Origin: Bradyrhizobium sp. SRL28
GTDB lineage: Bacteria > Pseudomonadota > Alphaproteobacteria > Rhizobiales > Xanthobacteraceae
Assembly (NCBI RefSeq): GCF_018596315.1
Contig: NZ_JAHEAG010000009.1
Span: forward strand, 1-64,000
Length of the DNA: 64,000 nt
Direction of reading: 5' to 3'
In this document: positions 1 to 7,881 of the stretch, one piece after another
Layout: each line of letters begins with the position of its first letter
Numbering within the stretch: the first letter of the stretch is position 1
Made by a program: the position numbers and the translations under genes
Notes under the pieces: generated by a model
What the model saw: the letters and a program-made list of their open reading frames with translations, nothing else
Databases searched by the model: none
Told to the model about the DNA's origin: nothing

Positions 1-2
1 GT

Positions 3-155
3 CGGCGCGACACCCTTGCGGTCCATGCAAAGCTTGACGAACTTTTGAAAGCGACGCGCGACGCACGAACCGAACTCGCTTCGATTGACGAAAGAGAGCC
101 AGAGGTGATCGAAAACATTCGAGACCGTGAGCGGCGCGAAGCGCAAACAAAATAG
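3..155 (+). CDS. C-terminal end of a low-affinity iron permease family protein (5' truncated by window)
   Basis: The open frame enters from the window edge and ends at TAG 153-155, giving 50 residues. It reads as a charged amphipathic tail, with LDELLKATRDARTELASID followed by acidic and arginine-rich segments. The pattern K-LDELL-AT--AR-EL---- is what I know from the cytoplasmic tail of the low-affinity iron permease family (PF04120). The membrane segments lie outside the window, so the assignment rests on the tail alone. Small cationic-dicarboxylate-type transporters could end similarly. Confidence 0.5.
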   Translation, partial: RRDTLAVHAKLDELLKATRDARTELASIDEREPEVIENIRDRERREAQTK

Positions 156-263
156 ACAGTGCTCAACTGCCATTGACGGCTGTGTAGTTAGATGTCCCTG
201 TGAAGGCTGGCGGGTCCCGGCGGGGCTCAAGGCGATGCGGTCGCCGATTTTGAAGCCACCGGC

Positions 264-299
264 CGGCTTGTAGAGCTGGGGCTGAAGGCGAAGGTGAAT
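264..299 (+). repeat. Tail-module copy 1 (RLVELGLKAK coding remnant)
   Basis: This stretch encodes RLVELGLKAKVN in a frame that is open from about 204 but has no start codon. The same 35-nt tail recurs at 534-572, 914-955 and 1747-1784. It looks like the 3' end of a small gene that was copied several times here. Copy 1 runs straight into the gene at 301 without a stop in its own frame. Confidence 0.6.
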
Positions 300-300
300 A

Positions 301-549
301 GTGGCGAATACCCGACACATCTACTCGAAAGAGGGGGAGCACGTCTATTATCGCGTCGGCGACAATATCTATGAACCCGGTGGAGTCCGCGCGTTTTGGG
401 TCAGCGGCACTTGGTGGCATTCGCACGAAGGCGGGGCCGAGTACTATGAAAGAGGAAACTGGATATACAGCAAAGACGGCGACCGGGTAGTGGAGCAGAC
501 CGGAATCTTGGTGGGCCGCCCGATGCCATCCCCCGGCTTGTCGAGCTAG
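301..549 (+). CDS. Small protein with tandem Tyr/Gly-rich motifs
   Basis: An 82-residue protein starting with GTG. It contains repeated units of the type YSKEGEHVYYR-GDNIYEPGG and later YYERGNWIYSKDGDRV, i.e. alternating aromatic, acidic and glycine residues as in short beta-hairpin repeats. No signal peptide or membrane segment is seen. The last dozen residues (after EQTG) overlap tail-module copy 2 in another frame, so the original C-terminus may have been lost by a frameshift near 510-530. I recognise similar short proteins from Bradyrhizobium but know no function. Confidence 0.5.
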   Translation: MANTRHIYSKEGEHVYYRVGDNIYEPGGVRAFWVSGTWWHSHEGGAEYYERGNWIYSKDGDRVVEQTGILVGRPMPSPGLSS

Positions 550-572
550 GATTGAAGGCGAAGGTCAAATGA
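534..572 (+). repeat. Tail-module copy 2, ending in ATGA overlap
   Basis: Encodes RLVELGLKAKVK and stops with TGA at 570-572, overlapping the ATG (569-571) of the next gene. The frame upstream is blocked by a stop at 447-449 and has no good start, so only the gene end survives. Confidence 0.6.
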
Positions 573-790
573 CGTCAATCGAGCTCAAGCCGGGCGATCG
601 GGTGCGTTTAAACGAACTGGGCGCCTCTCGTAGCCCAAAGATAAAGGTTCGCACTGGAGTAGTAGTCGCGTCCTCCGACAACAGAAGCGGCGGCGCATCC
701 ATCGGCGTTCTATTTGATGGGAATAAGCGACCGACTACCATCCATCGGTCCTACGTTGAGCTCGATGACGTCGGGGCAAATGACAAATGA
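569..790 (+). CDS. Small KOW/SH3-like basic protein, hypothetical
   Basis: A 73-residue protein beginning MTSIELKPGDRVRLNELG and continuing with RSPKIK-RTGVVV, then a strand-rich region ending HRSYVEL. The GDRVRL...TGVVV...GVLFDG spacing resembles a KOW or SH3-like barrel as found in small RNA- or protein-binding modules. It is a common hypothetical family in Bradyrhizobium. Its start overlaps the stop of tail copy 2, and its stop overlaps the ATG of the next micro-gene (ATGA), so translation of the three is probably coupled. Confidence 0.65.
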   Translation: MTSIELKPGDRVRLNELGASRSPKIKVRTGVVVASSDNRSGGASIGVLFDGNKRPTTIHRSYVELDDVGANDK

Positions 791-906
791 AGTTCTGGCG
801 TTGGCTTCAAGACGCACTTGCACCAACAGGCCCACCGGTGTTTTTGGTGGGAGTAACTGCTTTTCTTATTTCCGTTCTGATTTCCATTTATATGCGCTCG
901 CGATAG
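787..906 (+). CDS. 39-residue single-helix membrane peptide, copy A
   Basis: The peptide starts MKFWRWLQDALAPTGPP and continues as one hydrophobic helix (about residues 18-34) ending YMRSR. An aromatic/basic N-terminus and basic C-terminus flank the helix. Start ATG 787 overlaps the TGA of the preceding gene. A clear paralogue lies at 1781-1906 (about 75 percent identical by eye), which is the best evidence that both are real coding sequences. Function unknown; a small membrane-stress peptide is only a guess. Confidence 0.7.
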   Translation: MKFWRWLQDALAPTGPPVFLVGVTAFLISVLISIYMRSR

Positions 907-913
907 GTTAAGA

Positions 914-955
914 CGGCTGGTCGAGCTGGGGCTGAAGGCGAATACCGAAGGCTGA
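914..955 (+). repeat. Tail-module copy 3
   Basis: Encodes RLVELGLKANTEG followed by TGA. It begins eight bases after the stop of the membrane peptide at 906, so here the module order is membrane peptide then tail. Confidence 0.55.
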
Positions 956-986
956 TTTGCGATCTTGCGAACGACGGGCGAGCGGC

Positions 987-1139
987 ATGAAAGGTTCGAA
1001 GATCAAAGAGCACGTCTGCCCGGCCTGCAATGGAACGGGCTACCCAATCGTGAAGCAGCCAGTGCAACCAGGTCGCAAAATCTATCCCGTCAAGTGCACG
1101 TCCTGCGACGGCAAGGGAAAGGTCACGGACGCCAACTGA
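987..1139 (+). CDS. Small two-cluster CxxCxGxG zinc-ribbon protein
   Basis: A 50-residue protein with CPACNGTGYP and CTSCDGKGKV, i.e. two CxxCxGxG motifs like half of a DnaJ cysteine-rich domain. These four cysteines should bind one zinc. The linker VKQPVQPGRKIYP is the pattern I know from short Bradyrhizobium zinc-finger-like proteins. I chose ATG 987 because the protein core starts right behind it (MKGSKIKEHV) and upstream residues are out of character. Partner and role unknown. Confidence 0.7.
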   Translation: MKGSKIKEHVCPACNGTGYPIVKQPVQPGRKIYPVKCTSCDGKGKVTDAN

Positions 1140-1206
1140 GGTCTCGTTGCTCCCGATCCTGACGACGCGAGCCGGCAAGTAAATTGCGTGCCGGAAAGCA
1201 TTTGCA

Positions 1207-1623
1207 TCAGTAGCCGCAGTGGAATTTGCCCGTGAACGATACTGATCCCGATGGACAATGTTTTTCATAATATCGATCGGCCGCTCGTTCTTCGTCTTGC
1301 TCTTGGCTCAAATTAGCCGGGGGAGGAACTGTTACTGGTGGGCTCAGCACGGCGATGGGGAAACTTTCAGATTTGAGATCGCCGTCCCCGTCGGTCCACG
1401 AGCAATTCACCTGATCGCCTTGGACCGCGGTAACGGTCATCAAGGGCCCACCTGAACGCACTCGAACAAGATCGCCATTGTGCAACGGAGAAGCGGAACG
1501 GCTCTGCGCTGCAACTTGGGAAGGAGGAGAAGCAGAAAAGGCGGGTATCGCCAAATACACGTTAACCCCAATTCCAAGCATTACTGCAATTGCAATCGAG
1601 CATGGTCTCGTGCGCGCCAGCAT
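1207..1623 (-). CDS. Membrane-anchored or secreted DUF2158 (YodC-like) protein
   Basis: A 138-residue protein. Residues 1-30 form a signal peptide or anchor (MLARTRPCSIAIAVMLGIG...). A DUF2158 domain follows around 50-95, with GDLVRVRSGGPLMTV and a CSW triplet, then a tail with a cysteine pair (HCP...FHCGY) that may form a disulfide. An upstream GTG in frame would add six residues, but GGGAG lies about seven bases before this ATG, which decides the start. A copy of the 19-bp box sits 71 bp upstream in the right orientation. YodC-family proteins are uncharacterised; the secreted form suggests an envelope role. Confidence 0.75.
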   Translation of the reverse strand: MLARTRPCSIAIAVMLGIGVNVYLAIPAFSASPPSQVAAQSRSASPLHNGDLVRVRSGGPLMTVTAVQGDQVNCSWTDGDGDLKSESFPIAVLSPPVTVPPPANLSQEQDEERAADRYYEKHCPSGSVSFTGKFHCGY

Positions 1624-1694
1624 GTTAAGCTCCCGTTTCACAGCTCATGATCCGACCCCCGTGCAGCTGACGTAGGTTCGCAATCCTCAGAATC

Positions 1695-1713
1695 CCATTA
1701 AATTCTGCTTTAG
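1695..1713 (-). promoter_or_regulatory. 19-bp box (gene 1207-1623)
   Basis: On the minus strand this reads CTAAAGCAGAATTTAATGG, a full match to CTAAA-N4-AATTTARTGG. It points toward the DUF2158 gene, whose start is 71 bp away. Beyond it lies the flank GGATTGCGAACCTAC, which is shared with the boxes at 19249 and 22470. Confidence 0.6.
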
Positions 1714-1746
1714 AAGGACCAAACGCCCAGCTTGTAGGCCATCCGC

Positions 1747-1784
1747 CGGCTGTAGAGCTGGGGCTGAAGGCCAGGGGGAAGTGA
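1747..1784 (+). repeat. Tail-module copy 4 (one base lost)
   Basis: Encodes VELGLKARGK and TGA at 1782-1784. The CGGCTTGTA of the other copies is CGGCTGTA here, so one T is missing and the frame is broken. The stop overlaps the GTG start (1781-1783) of membrane-peptide copy B. Confidence 0.55.
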
Positions 1785-1906
1785 AATTCTGGCGTTGGTT
1801 GCGAGACGCAGTCGCGCCTAAGGGGCCGCCGGTGTTCTTAGTAGCAGCCATCGCATTTCTTATTTCCGTTTTGGTCTCGATCTATATTCGTTCGCGGATA
1901 GGATGA
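1781..1906 (+). CDS. 41-residue single-helix membrane peptide, copy B
   Basis: Starts with GTG and encodes MKFWRWLRDAVAPKGPP followed by one hydrophobic helix and the tail YIRSRIG. It is the paralogue of the peptide at 787-906; differences are conservative (L/V, I/V, Q/R), which suggests selection on the protein. It directly overlaps the fourth tail-module copy. From 1907 to 2118 I see no gene. Confidence 0.7.
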   Translation: MKFWRWLRDAVAPKGPPVFLVAAIAFLISVLVSIYIRSRIG

Positions 1907-2118
1907 AACGGCTTGCGGGGCTGAAAAAGAAGTGAGCACTGCGAATGACGATAAGAGCCCGATGATCGATCTTCTTACCTGCATTGTATGTAAGGTGACG
2001 ATGAAGATTGCGAACTCCACCCCTGAATCCTCAGGCAGCGACTCAGTTCAATATCGCTACCGCCATTAGCGGAAGTTGGTCACGGCACGCATGATATGGC
2101 AGAGCTACCGCCTGCGCT

Positions 2119-2839
2119 CTAGGTTTCCCGGCTATATTGCTCGTACAGTTTGGCGGCGTTGTCCCAGCGAATAGCTTCCATGTAGACGTCGACGTAGCGC
2201 GCGGCCGCCGCACCGTAGTCCATGTGATAGGCGTGCTCATACATATCGAGCACTAAGACCGGACGACCGCCTGCAAGCGTCGTGGTGTGGTCGGCGGCCC
2301 ATTGGTTGACGAACCGCTTGTCGCGAGGTGAGTACGCGAGGATCACCCAACCCGAACCACCACCTTCCGCCTTGCCCATCGCTGCGAACTCGGATCGCCA
2401 GCGCTCCATACTGCCGAAATCACGCGCGATGGCATCAGCAACCGGTCCACTGGCCATTCCGCCACCACCAAGCCCTTGAAAAATAGATTTCGTGGAGGAT
2501 CATCGAGTTTGAGGCCACAAGTTCCTCACGCTTCAATCCGCTGATGACGAAATTCGGAGCCTTGGCGAAATCAAGCTCTGCCAGTTGGGTGCCAATCGCA
2601 TTGAGGCGCTTCACCGCGCCGACATAGTTGTTCTCATAGTGGCTAGTGAGCACTTTTTCCGAGATGCCCGTGATGGTTTTTGGATCGAACGGCATCGGTT
2701 TGGCTTGGTAGGGCATCGCTTTAGCTGCGGCCTGCAGGTTGCCCTGGGCAAACGCCTGTGTTTCGGGAAGCACGGCCGTCGATACTGCGGCAGCACTTGC
2801 GGCCTTGAGAACGTTTCGGCGATCGGTGGTCATGGTCAT
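2119..2839 (-). pseudogene. Fe/Mn superoxide dismutase, Tat-exported, frameshifted
   Basis: The first part carries a twin-arginine leader (DRRNVLKAASAAAVSTAVLP) and the alpha-hairpin domain with HYENNY and MILHEIYF, which supply two metal-binding histidines. The second part, in another frame, carries the C-terminal domain with DMYEHAYHMDY, which supplies the remaining Asp and His. The break is in a run of five A (2479-2483 on the plus strand); dropping one base gives a continuous HEIYFQGLGGGGMA. Start ATG 2839 has GGAGAG upstream. The rest looks intact, so the indel could be recent, phase-variable or a sequencing error. If repaired it would be a roughly 240-residue periplasmic enzyme. Confidence 0.8.
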
Positions 2840-3146
2840 CGGACTCTCCACGTGTTGATTGCCCCCATGGTAGAAGTCGCTCGTGCAGGTTCAAGGCACG
2901 ACGGCTCAATCTCCGCAGGCGCGGAGAGCCGGATGTTGGCGGAAAAACGCACAGCCGTAACGGCGCAAGGCATTGGGTCTGATGGGCGTACCCATTCAAG
3001 CCAGATCCAGATCGCTTCGGGGCAAGACCAGCATCCAGGAAAGATGGCCTCAGCGCTCTCTCGCGCCGAGGTTATCTCGCGGCCAGATACTCCATCTGTT
3101 AGCTGCCCGTTCCAGATCGCGATCAACATCAGTCTGCGACGGCCCA

Positions 3147-3686
3147 TCAACCGCAAACCTGGCGGGGTTGCAGGCGCCAGCCATGCTTGCTGTGCACGCG
3201 TCGCTGGACCACGTAGCAACTGCCGTCGTCGCCGTATGAATCGCTGTAGGCATACGGATAATAGCCATACGGATAGTCGTAAGCGTAGTCGTCATAGTAA
3301 TCGTACGGGTAGAAGCCGAAGCCGAAACGCCGCCCGAAGCCGCGATCATGAAATCCACGGCCGTGGAATCCGCCACCACGAAATCCACCTCCGTGGAAAC
3401 CACCGCCATCATGGAAACCGCCCGCCATGCCGCCTCCATGGAATCCGCCAGCTATGCCGCCGCCATGGAAACCGCCTCCTCCGAAGCCGCCACCGCCAAA
3501 GCCACCGCCGCCCATGCCGCCCCCGTGGCCGCCACCACCACCGCCGCCAAAGCCGCCGCCGCCCATGCCGCCCCCGTGGCCGCCGCCACCGCCGCCACCT
3601 CCACCGCCACGGGCCAACGCCATCGTTGGCGAAACTAGGCCAATGGACGCAACTGCCAATAACGCGATCACTGTCTTACGCAACAT
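3147..3686 (-). CDS. Secreted glycine-rich repeat protein
   Basis: About 179 residues. A signal peptide (MLRKTVIALLAVASIGLVSP...ALA) precedes runs of glycine and repeats of GGGHGGGMGGGGFGG and FHGGG type, then a Tyr/Asp-rich segment (YPYDYYDDYAYDY). The C-terminal block CYVVQRRV-SKHGWRLQPRQVCG holds two cysteines and recurs in many Bradyrhizobium secreted proteins. ATG 3686 is preferred over one two codons upstream because GGAG sits eight bases before it. Such proteins are likely cell-surface or extracellular, perhaps metal-binding through His/Gly; this is inference. The long proline-rich frame on the plus strand here is only its antisense. Confidence 0.7.
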   Translation of the reverse strand: MLRKTVIALLAVASIGLVSPTMALARGGGGGGGGGGHGGGMGGGGFGGGGGGGHGGGMGGGGFGGGGFGGGGFHGGGIAGGFHGGGMAGGFHDGGGFHGGGFRGGGFHGRGFHDRGFGRRFGFGFYPYDYYDDYAYDYPYGYYPYAYSDSYGDDGSCYVVQRRVHSKHGWRLQPRQVCG

Positions 3687-3808
3687 GACCATTCTCCGTC
3701 AGAGATATTTCGCTCCCAACCAGGACCGGGCTTTCGAGATGGGAATCATCTTCGAGAATCGCTACCAGCTTCGACGAGTCCGTTACTCAACTCTCCGCGA
3801 GCCACGCC

Positions 3809-3827
3809 TGATTAAATTTAAATTTAG
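3809..3827 (-). promoter_or_regulatory. 19-bp box (gene 3147-3686)
   Basis: Minus strand reads CTAAATTTAAATTTAATCA. The core TTAAATTTAAATTTAG is close to a perfect palindrome. It points toward the glycine-rich gene, 122 bp away. The rest of 3687-4250 holds no recognisable gene. Confidence 0.5.
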
Positions 3828-4132
3828 TGAACGAGTTGTTCGCGCCGCGCGCGCGGGGCGGCCGAAGCGCGCGCCCACTGTTGCAGATGTAGCCTGATCT
3901 GGAATTTCGTAGCAAACATCTGCTGAAGTAGAATCCGAATTGGCCTTCCTGGATGGCGGCTACTTTCGCAACGACTAGCAGAACGGCAACGTGTCCATGG
4001 AACATCGTTGGCACCGTCACCATCGGATGCACCGCGACGCTATTAATGTATGCCGCTTTCAAAGGACCAATTCTCCGTCCGAGATAGGGTGCTGCCGCCG
4101 CGATGGGTGAATCACCGCGCGACAGAGAACAC

Positions 4133-4161
4133 CCCGCCGCCTTTCGCAGGGAAGCGGCGGG
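4133..4161 (+). terminator. Strong GC hairpin with T-rich 3' side
   Basis: Arms CCCGCCGC (4133-4140) and GCGGCGGG (4154-4161) flank a 13-base loop and are followed by a pyrimidine-rich TATGTTTCTTGCTTTCTT stretch. It sits just behind the end of the DUF3050 gene, which is on the minus strand, so the T-rich tail is on the wrong side for that gene. It may act in both directions. Confidence 0.35.
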
Positions 4162-4251
4162 TATGTTTCTTGCTTTCTTAGCTCGCTCGTCGCGAAGCCA
4201 TCGGAACTCCGCCCCTCTGTCGTCCGGCGGATGACGTTTTGGGCATGGCCT

Positions 4252-5031
4252 TCACGCCGCGCGCTTGTCGCGAAGTGTGCTTAACGTGCCATTCCAAAGC
4301 TCGATCCGGGCCTTGATGCTGTTGCACGCGGCGCGCAGAGCCCGCTCGTCCCTTTGCGGCGAGCCCGCGACCAGAGCATCGAGCAACTCTCGCCCCATTG
4401 GACCGTGACTGTCGCCATCGAGCTCGATGTGCCGCTCGATGTAGTAGATGAAATGACGCAGCGGATCCTTGTCCTGCCTTGCGCCAGGGAGGGTCTTTTG
4501 AAGTCTGCTGAACATCTCCGGGATGACGTCCTCGCGGCCGTGAAAGAATGCTGCTACGACCTCTTCCGTCGACCCGGACTGGGCCAGCATCATCGTATGC
4601 TTGACGAAGGCCTGGACATGAGGCGGCACGCCGGTCCGCACCATAGCCGTTTCGACCGAAGTACCGCCTCGCGCCATCGAGCGAAACGTGTCGAATTGAC
4701 GGGTGCTGGCGCCGACGTCCGCCATGGCGCGGAGGTAGAGATCGAGGTGGCTGACATAGGAGCCGTCCGGATCGACATCCGTCTCCTCGCCGATCACGAT
4801 GTCGTTGATCAAGCGCGCAGCCTTAGTGTTTTCCGCCGGGAACCACGGCACTTTTGTGCACGTCAGGTCTTGCTGCAGCCGCTTAAGGAGCGACATGAAA
4901 TCCCAGACGGCGAAGACATGATCTTCCATGAATCGCCGCAGATCCTCGACGGAAGCGACCTCCGCGTAAACGGGATGATCCAGCAGCTGCGTGCGAAGGG
5001 TGTTGAGGCAGTAACGGTCCTGTTTCGGCAT
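4252..5031 (-). CDS. DUF3050 domain protein (heme-oxygenase-like fold)
   Basis: A 259-residue protein. Its N-terminal half has HPVYAEVASVEDLRRFMEDH and VFAVWDFMSLLKRLQ, followed by CTKVPWFPAE, IVIGEETDVD and YVSHLDLYL, all hallmarks I know of DUF3050 (PF11251), a family placed in the heme-oxygenase/TenA-like helical superfamily. Late motifs HFIYYIERHIELDGDSHGP include histidines and acids that could bind a metal. AGAGGT lies six bases before ATG 5031. The 12-mer CATGTTTGACCT occurs twice across the start (5029-5040, 5050-5061). Substrate unknown; members occur next to secondary-metabolite genes, but nothing here supports that. Confidence 0.8.
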   Translation of the reverse strand: MPKQDRYCLNTLRTQLLDHPVYAEVASVEDLRRFMEDHVFAVWDFMSLLKRLQQDLTCTKVPWFPAENTKAARLINDIVIGEETDVDPDGSYVSHLDLYLRAMADVGASTRQFDTFRSMARGGTSVETAMVRTGVPPHVQAFVKHTMMLAQSGSTEEVVAAFFHGREDVIPEMFSRLQKTLPGARQDKDPLRHFIYYIERHIELDGDSHGPMGRELLDALVAGSPQRDERALRAACNSIKARIELWNGTLSTLRDKRAA

Positions 5032-5461
5032 GTTTGACCTCTATTTCAGCATGTTTGACCTGAGCTCTGGTTGAAGTGTGAGCCCGGCTTCGGCGACCTA
5101 ATCCCGCGCAGCTAACGTGCAAGTATCTCAGAGCCGTTAGTGCGCGCCGGTACTCATCAAAGTGCGTAATCGTTCTGTCCAGAATTATTCCACGCTGCGA
5201 TTGGTGCTGTAACAACGACGTCAACTGCAAAAGTCCGCAGCGCGACGCCTGGTTTGAAGCCGACGGGGTTTGTCGGCTGATGATCAATTTGATCAGACGT
5301 GATCGCTTATGTCCTCATTTTGGCTCACGAGCATGCGAGTCCCTTTGCGTCAGCGGACGGCTGCAGATAGCTCGACGTCTGCAAAGCAGTACGGTGCCGA
5401 CACCGTTTGCATGTCTACTCATGCATGCCGTTTCGGTCGCCAACCAATCGGGTTTTCGAGG

Positions 5462-6444
5462 ATGGATGGTCCCATGCCACGAAATGCGGGCGAGAATGTC
5501 GCGCTGCCAACTCTGGATTATGAGACGTGGAAAGAACTCGTGCGCGCGATGGGCGGCCGGTTCAATCCGGAAGGTATCGATCCGAAGGCATTTATCGGCT
5601 GGCTGCGGCCCATGAGCGTCTTTGGGCTAACGGCAGCCGAGGTTAGTTCTAATGCTCAGCGAGTCGAGCGGACGCAGCGGGATGTTCGCCTCGATGGCGC
5701 GGACCACTACATCGCGATCTTTCAGTTCGCCGGCCAGTCCGCGATAACCCACAACGAACAGGCCTTGCGATGCGATGTGGGCGATGTCGTGCTGGTCGAC
5801 GTGGCTCGGCCCGCGACGTTCTTTGCGAGCGTGGGGGCCGAGTTGTGGAAGTCCGTAGCCCTTGTTTTGCCGCGACGGTCGCTCGTTTCCCACCTCGGAT
5901 TCGAGCCACGCGGCGGGCTTTACCGGCGCGGCGGAACGGCTGCCGGGCGCCTCCTCCTGATCTCATCCGGAATCCCGGCGAAGACGGAGGATCAGCCCAC
6001 TCCTGTGCCAATTCCCACATGCGATTAGCTGTCTATGATCTTGTCGGCGCCCTCTTTGCACCGGTTGATCCGGCGCCGTCGCGTCATGCGGACAAGCTGT
6101 TCATGCGTGTCCGCAGCATCATCAAGGACGGTTTCGCGGATCCGGATTTTTGTCCGGACGAAGCAGCGGCGAGAGCGGGGATATCATTGCGCTATCTGCA
6201 GAAACTGTTCACGCAGCGCGGTTCGACCTGCAGTGAATTCATCTATTCGTTCCGTCTGGATCAGGCCGCACGTCTTCTGCATCGCCGGGCGGAGCTGGCC
6301 GCAAATCAACACCTCAGCGAGATTGCTTACGCTTGCGGCTTTCGCGGCTACGCACATTTCGCGAGAAAGTTTCGGCACCGGTTCGGTCACGCACCAGCTG
6401 CACGTCCCGCAGGGTATGTTCACGCCCGGCAGCAGCCCGAATGA
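5462..6444 (+). pseudogene. AraC-family regulator with ligand-binding domain, frameshifted
   Basis: The first frame encodes an AraC_binding_2-type sensing domain (GRFNPEGIDPKAFIGWLRP, DGADHYIAIFQFAGQS, VGDVVLVDVARPATFFA, RRSLVSHLGFEP). The second frame, starting about 5950-5972, encodes AVYDLVGALFAP and the HTH_18 domain (AAARAGISLRYLQKLF, LSEIAYACGFRGYAHFARKFRHRFG). The switch fits loss of one base. Joined they would give about 325 residues, the normal length for FeaR-like regulators. ATG 5462 or 5474 could be the start. Without repair the product lacks its DNA-binding domain. Confidence 0.8.
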
Positions 6445-6500
6445 GCGTGTGCCATCGGCTCACGACGACAGGTGAGCGATTAGCAGTCTTGGATAGTCCG

Positions 6501-6665
6501 TCAGATTCGCGTTGGCTTCCGGGGATGGAATAGCTCCTCGACGGATTGTTTCGGGTCCTTGATCCGGGAGCGATCCTTGCGATCGTTCTTCTGTGCCTCG
6601 AGCTTCTGCAGGAAGCGAAAACGGGGCGACCGGGTCGCGTGACCCGATCGGCCGTGCTTGGTCAT
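6501..6665 (-). CDS. 54-residue basic protein, hypothetical
   Basis: The frame begins MTKHGRSGHATRSPRFRFLQ and is Lys/Arg-rich throughout, with EAQKNDRKDRSRIKD in the middle. Third codon positions are about three-quarters G or C, as in neighbouring real genes, and AAAAGGG lies eight bases before the ATG. These two points are my only evidence. No domain recognised; a nucleic-acid-binding role would be a guess from the charge. Confidence 0.5.
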   Translation of the reverse strand: MTKHGRSGHATRSPRFRFLQKLEAQKNDRKDRSRIKDPKQSVEELFHPRKPTRI

Positions 6666-6986
6666 GCCGAAACCCTTTTGGCCGCCGTGCGTCATTTGAT
6701 CACTAACGAAAGCTGTGTGCCTAATCTCTCGCAACCGGGAAGCGGCCACGGGCCAAGCTTCATGCGGTTCGCCGAAACCATGATCACGTGAGAAAGGATA
6801 GCCCTGATCGTCAAAAGGCGCGAGGTGGAGACGGTCAGTTTGCGAGAACAGAATGCGGCAGTGCGGCGTGCCTGCTACCCAGGAGCCGTTGTGAGCCGTC
6901 GGGAGTTCCAGTCAGGGGAGCGCTACCGCCCTTCCCCACACCCGACAAACTTGCGCTACCTCCTTCGATCATCCGCATGATGCAGT

Positions 6987-7162
6987 TCACACGACATTGA
7001 GCCAGCTCTTGAATTTCTTACGTGCGGCACCGACGGCGCGGTTCCGTCGCGTCGTTCTGACTGCGCGCCAATCACTTCCGGTTTACCCAGATAAGCAAAC
7101 ATTTTCAGAGCCGATCGGTACTTCGCGGGCCAACTTCGGACGCGCGCACTGGATTTCTTCAT
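6987..7162 (-). pseudogene. Small basic protein, one base deleted
   Basis: The first frame reads MKKSSARVRSWPAKYRSALK then FAYLGKP. A second frame reads DWRAVRTTRRNRAVGAARKK and ends FKSWLNVV before TGA. Adding one base after position about 7080 joins them into a single 58-residue protein of a type I recognise from Bradyrhizobium. Total length leaves remainder two when divided by three, as expected for one deletion. Function unknown. Confidence 0.55.
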
Positions 7163-7280
7163 CAGCAAAATCCCAAGTCGCCCGAACCGACCCACAGAAT
7201 GAATCGCCGGCGAGGCATCTTTTGCAGTAGCGCAGCCGTGGTCTGCCCTCCATCTACCTACTATCTCGAGGAGACCCGAA

Positions 7281-7754
7281 ATGAACAGATTGCTCACCCT
7301 AGCCCTGCTAGCCCTGCTGGCCGGCGCTACGGCCACCCCGGCCCCGGCGGCGAATGTCACGGAAACGGAATTGATGCAGGCGGCGACCGCGCTGGCTCAG
7401 CAATATGACGCCAATTACGCCGCCAAAAATCCCGCTGGCATGGCCGCGCTCTACGCCTCGGACGGCGTGCTGGTCGCACCGTCCGGCTCGATCGTGCGTG
7501 GCCGGCAGGCCCTCACGACCTATTATGCCAGCCGCTTCGCCTTCGGTGCCCGGGGCCATGCGATCAAAGTCGTCGAAGCGCATGTCCAGGGCAATGGCGG
7601 GTACGGCCTTACCCAATTCACCGTCACTGTGCCGGGAGCGAATGGCCATCTTCGCGAAGAGCACGGTAGCATCGTCGTGGTCTATCGACGCGACGCCGAT
7701 GGATGGCACATGCGCCTCGCCGAACCGAGCGTGCCGGAGTCGGCCGACCAATAG
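7281..7754 (+). CDS. Secreted SnoaL/DUF4440-like (NTF2 fold) protein
   Basis: A 157-residue protein with an N-terminal signal peptide (MNRLLTLALLALLAGATATPAPA). The mature part has ALAQQYDANYAAKNPAGMAA, LYASDGVLVAPSGSIVRGR and DGWHMRLAEPSVP, the layout of the NTF2-like superfamily (DUF4440/SnoaL-like). Such proteins form a cone-shaped ligand pocket; some are isomerases, most are unknown. GAGGAG lies upstream of ATG 7281. It is alone on its strand and ends facing the RND operon. Confidence 0.75.
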   Translation: MNRLLTLALLALLAGATATPAPAANVTETELMQAATALAQQYDANYAAKNPAGMAALYASDGVLVAPSGSIVRGRQALTTYYASRFAFGARGHAIKVVEAHVQGNGGYGLTQFTVTVPGANGHLREEHGSIVVVYRRDADGWHMRLAEPSVPESADQ

Positions 7755-7881
7755 ACGGCAGTGACAGCGCCCCGCAGGCGTTACGGCCGAGCGCGACCGC
7801 GCCTAAGGATGGATACTTCCTGATGCGGTCAACACACCAAACCGTCACTGCATAAATTGATTCAGTCTCTATGCCGTGATG

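Noticed and set aside
2585-3688. Long plus-strand frame of 367 codons with Arg/His-rich content
   Set aside because: It is antisense to the superoxide dismutase and glycine-rich genes; its composition (CGC/CAC runs) is the mirror of GGC/GTG codons and no start or domain is seen.
5281-5295. TGATCAATTTGATCA as an Fnr/FixK site
   Set aside because: The order of half-sites is wrong (needs TTGAT-N4-ATCAA) and no oxygen-controlled gene follows.
7849-7865. CTGAATCAATTTATGCAG-like match to the 19-bp box (minus strand)
   Set aside because: The spacer is two bases short and it lies behind the RND adaptor, not before any gene.
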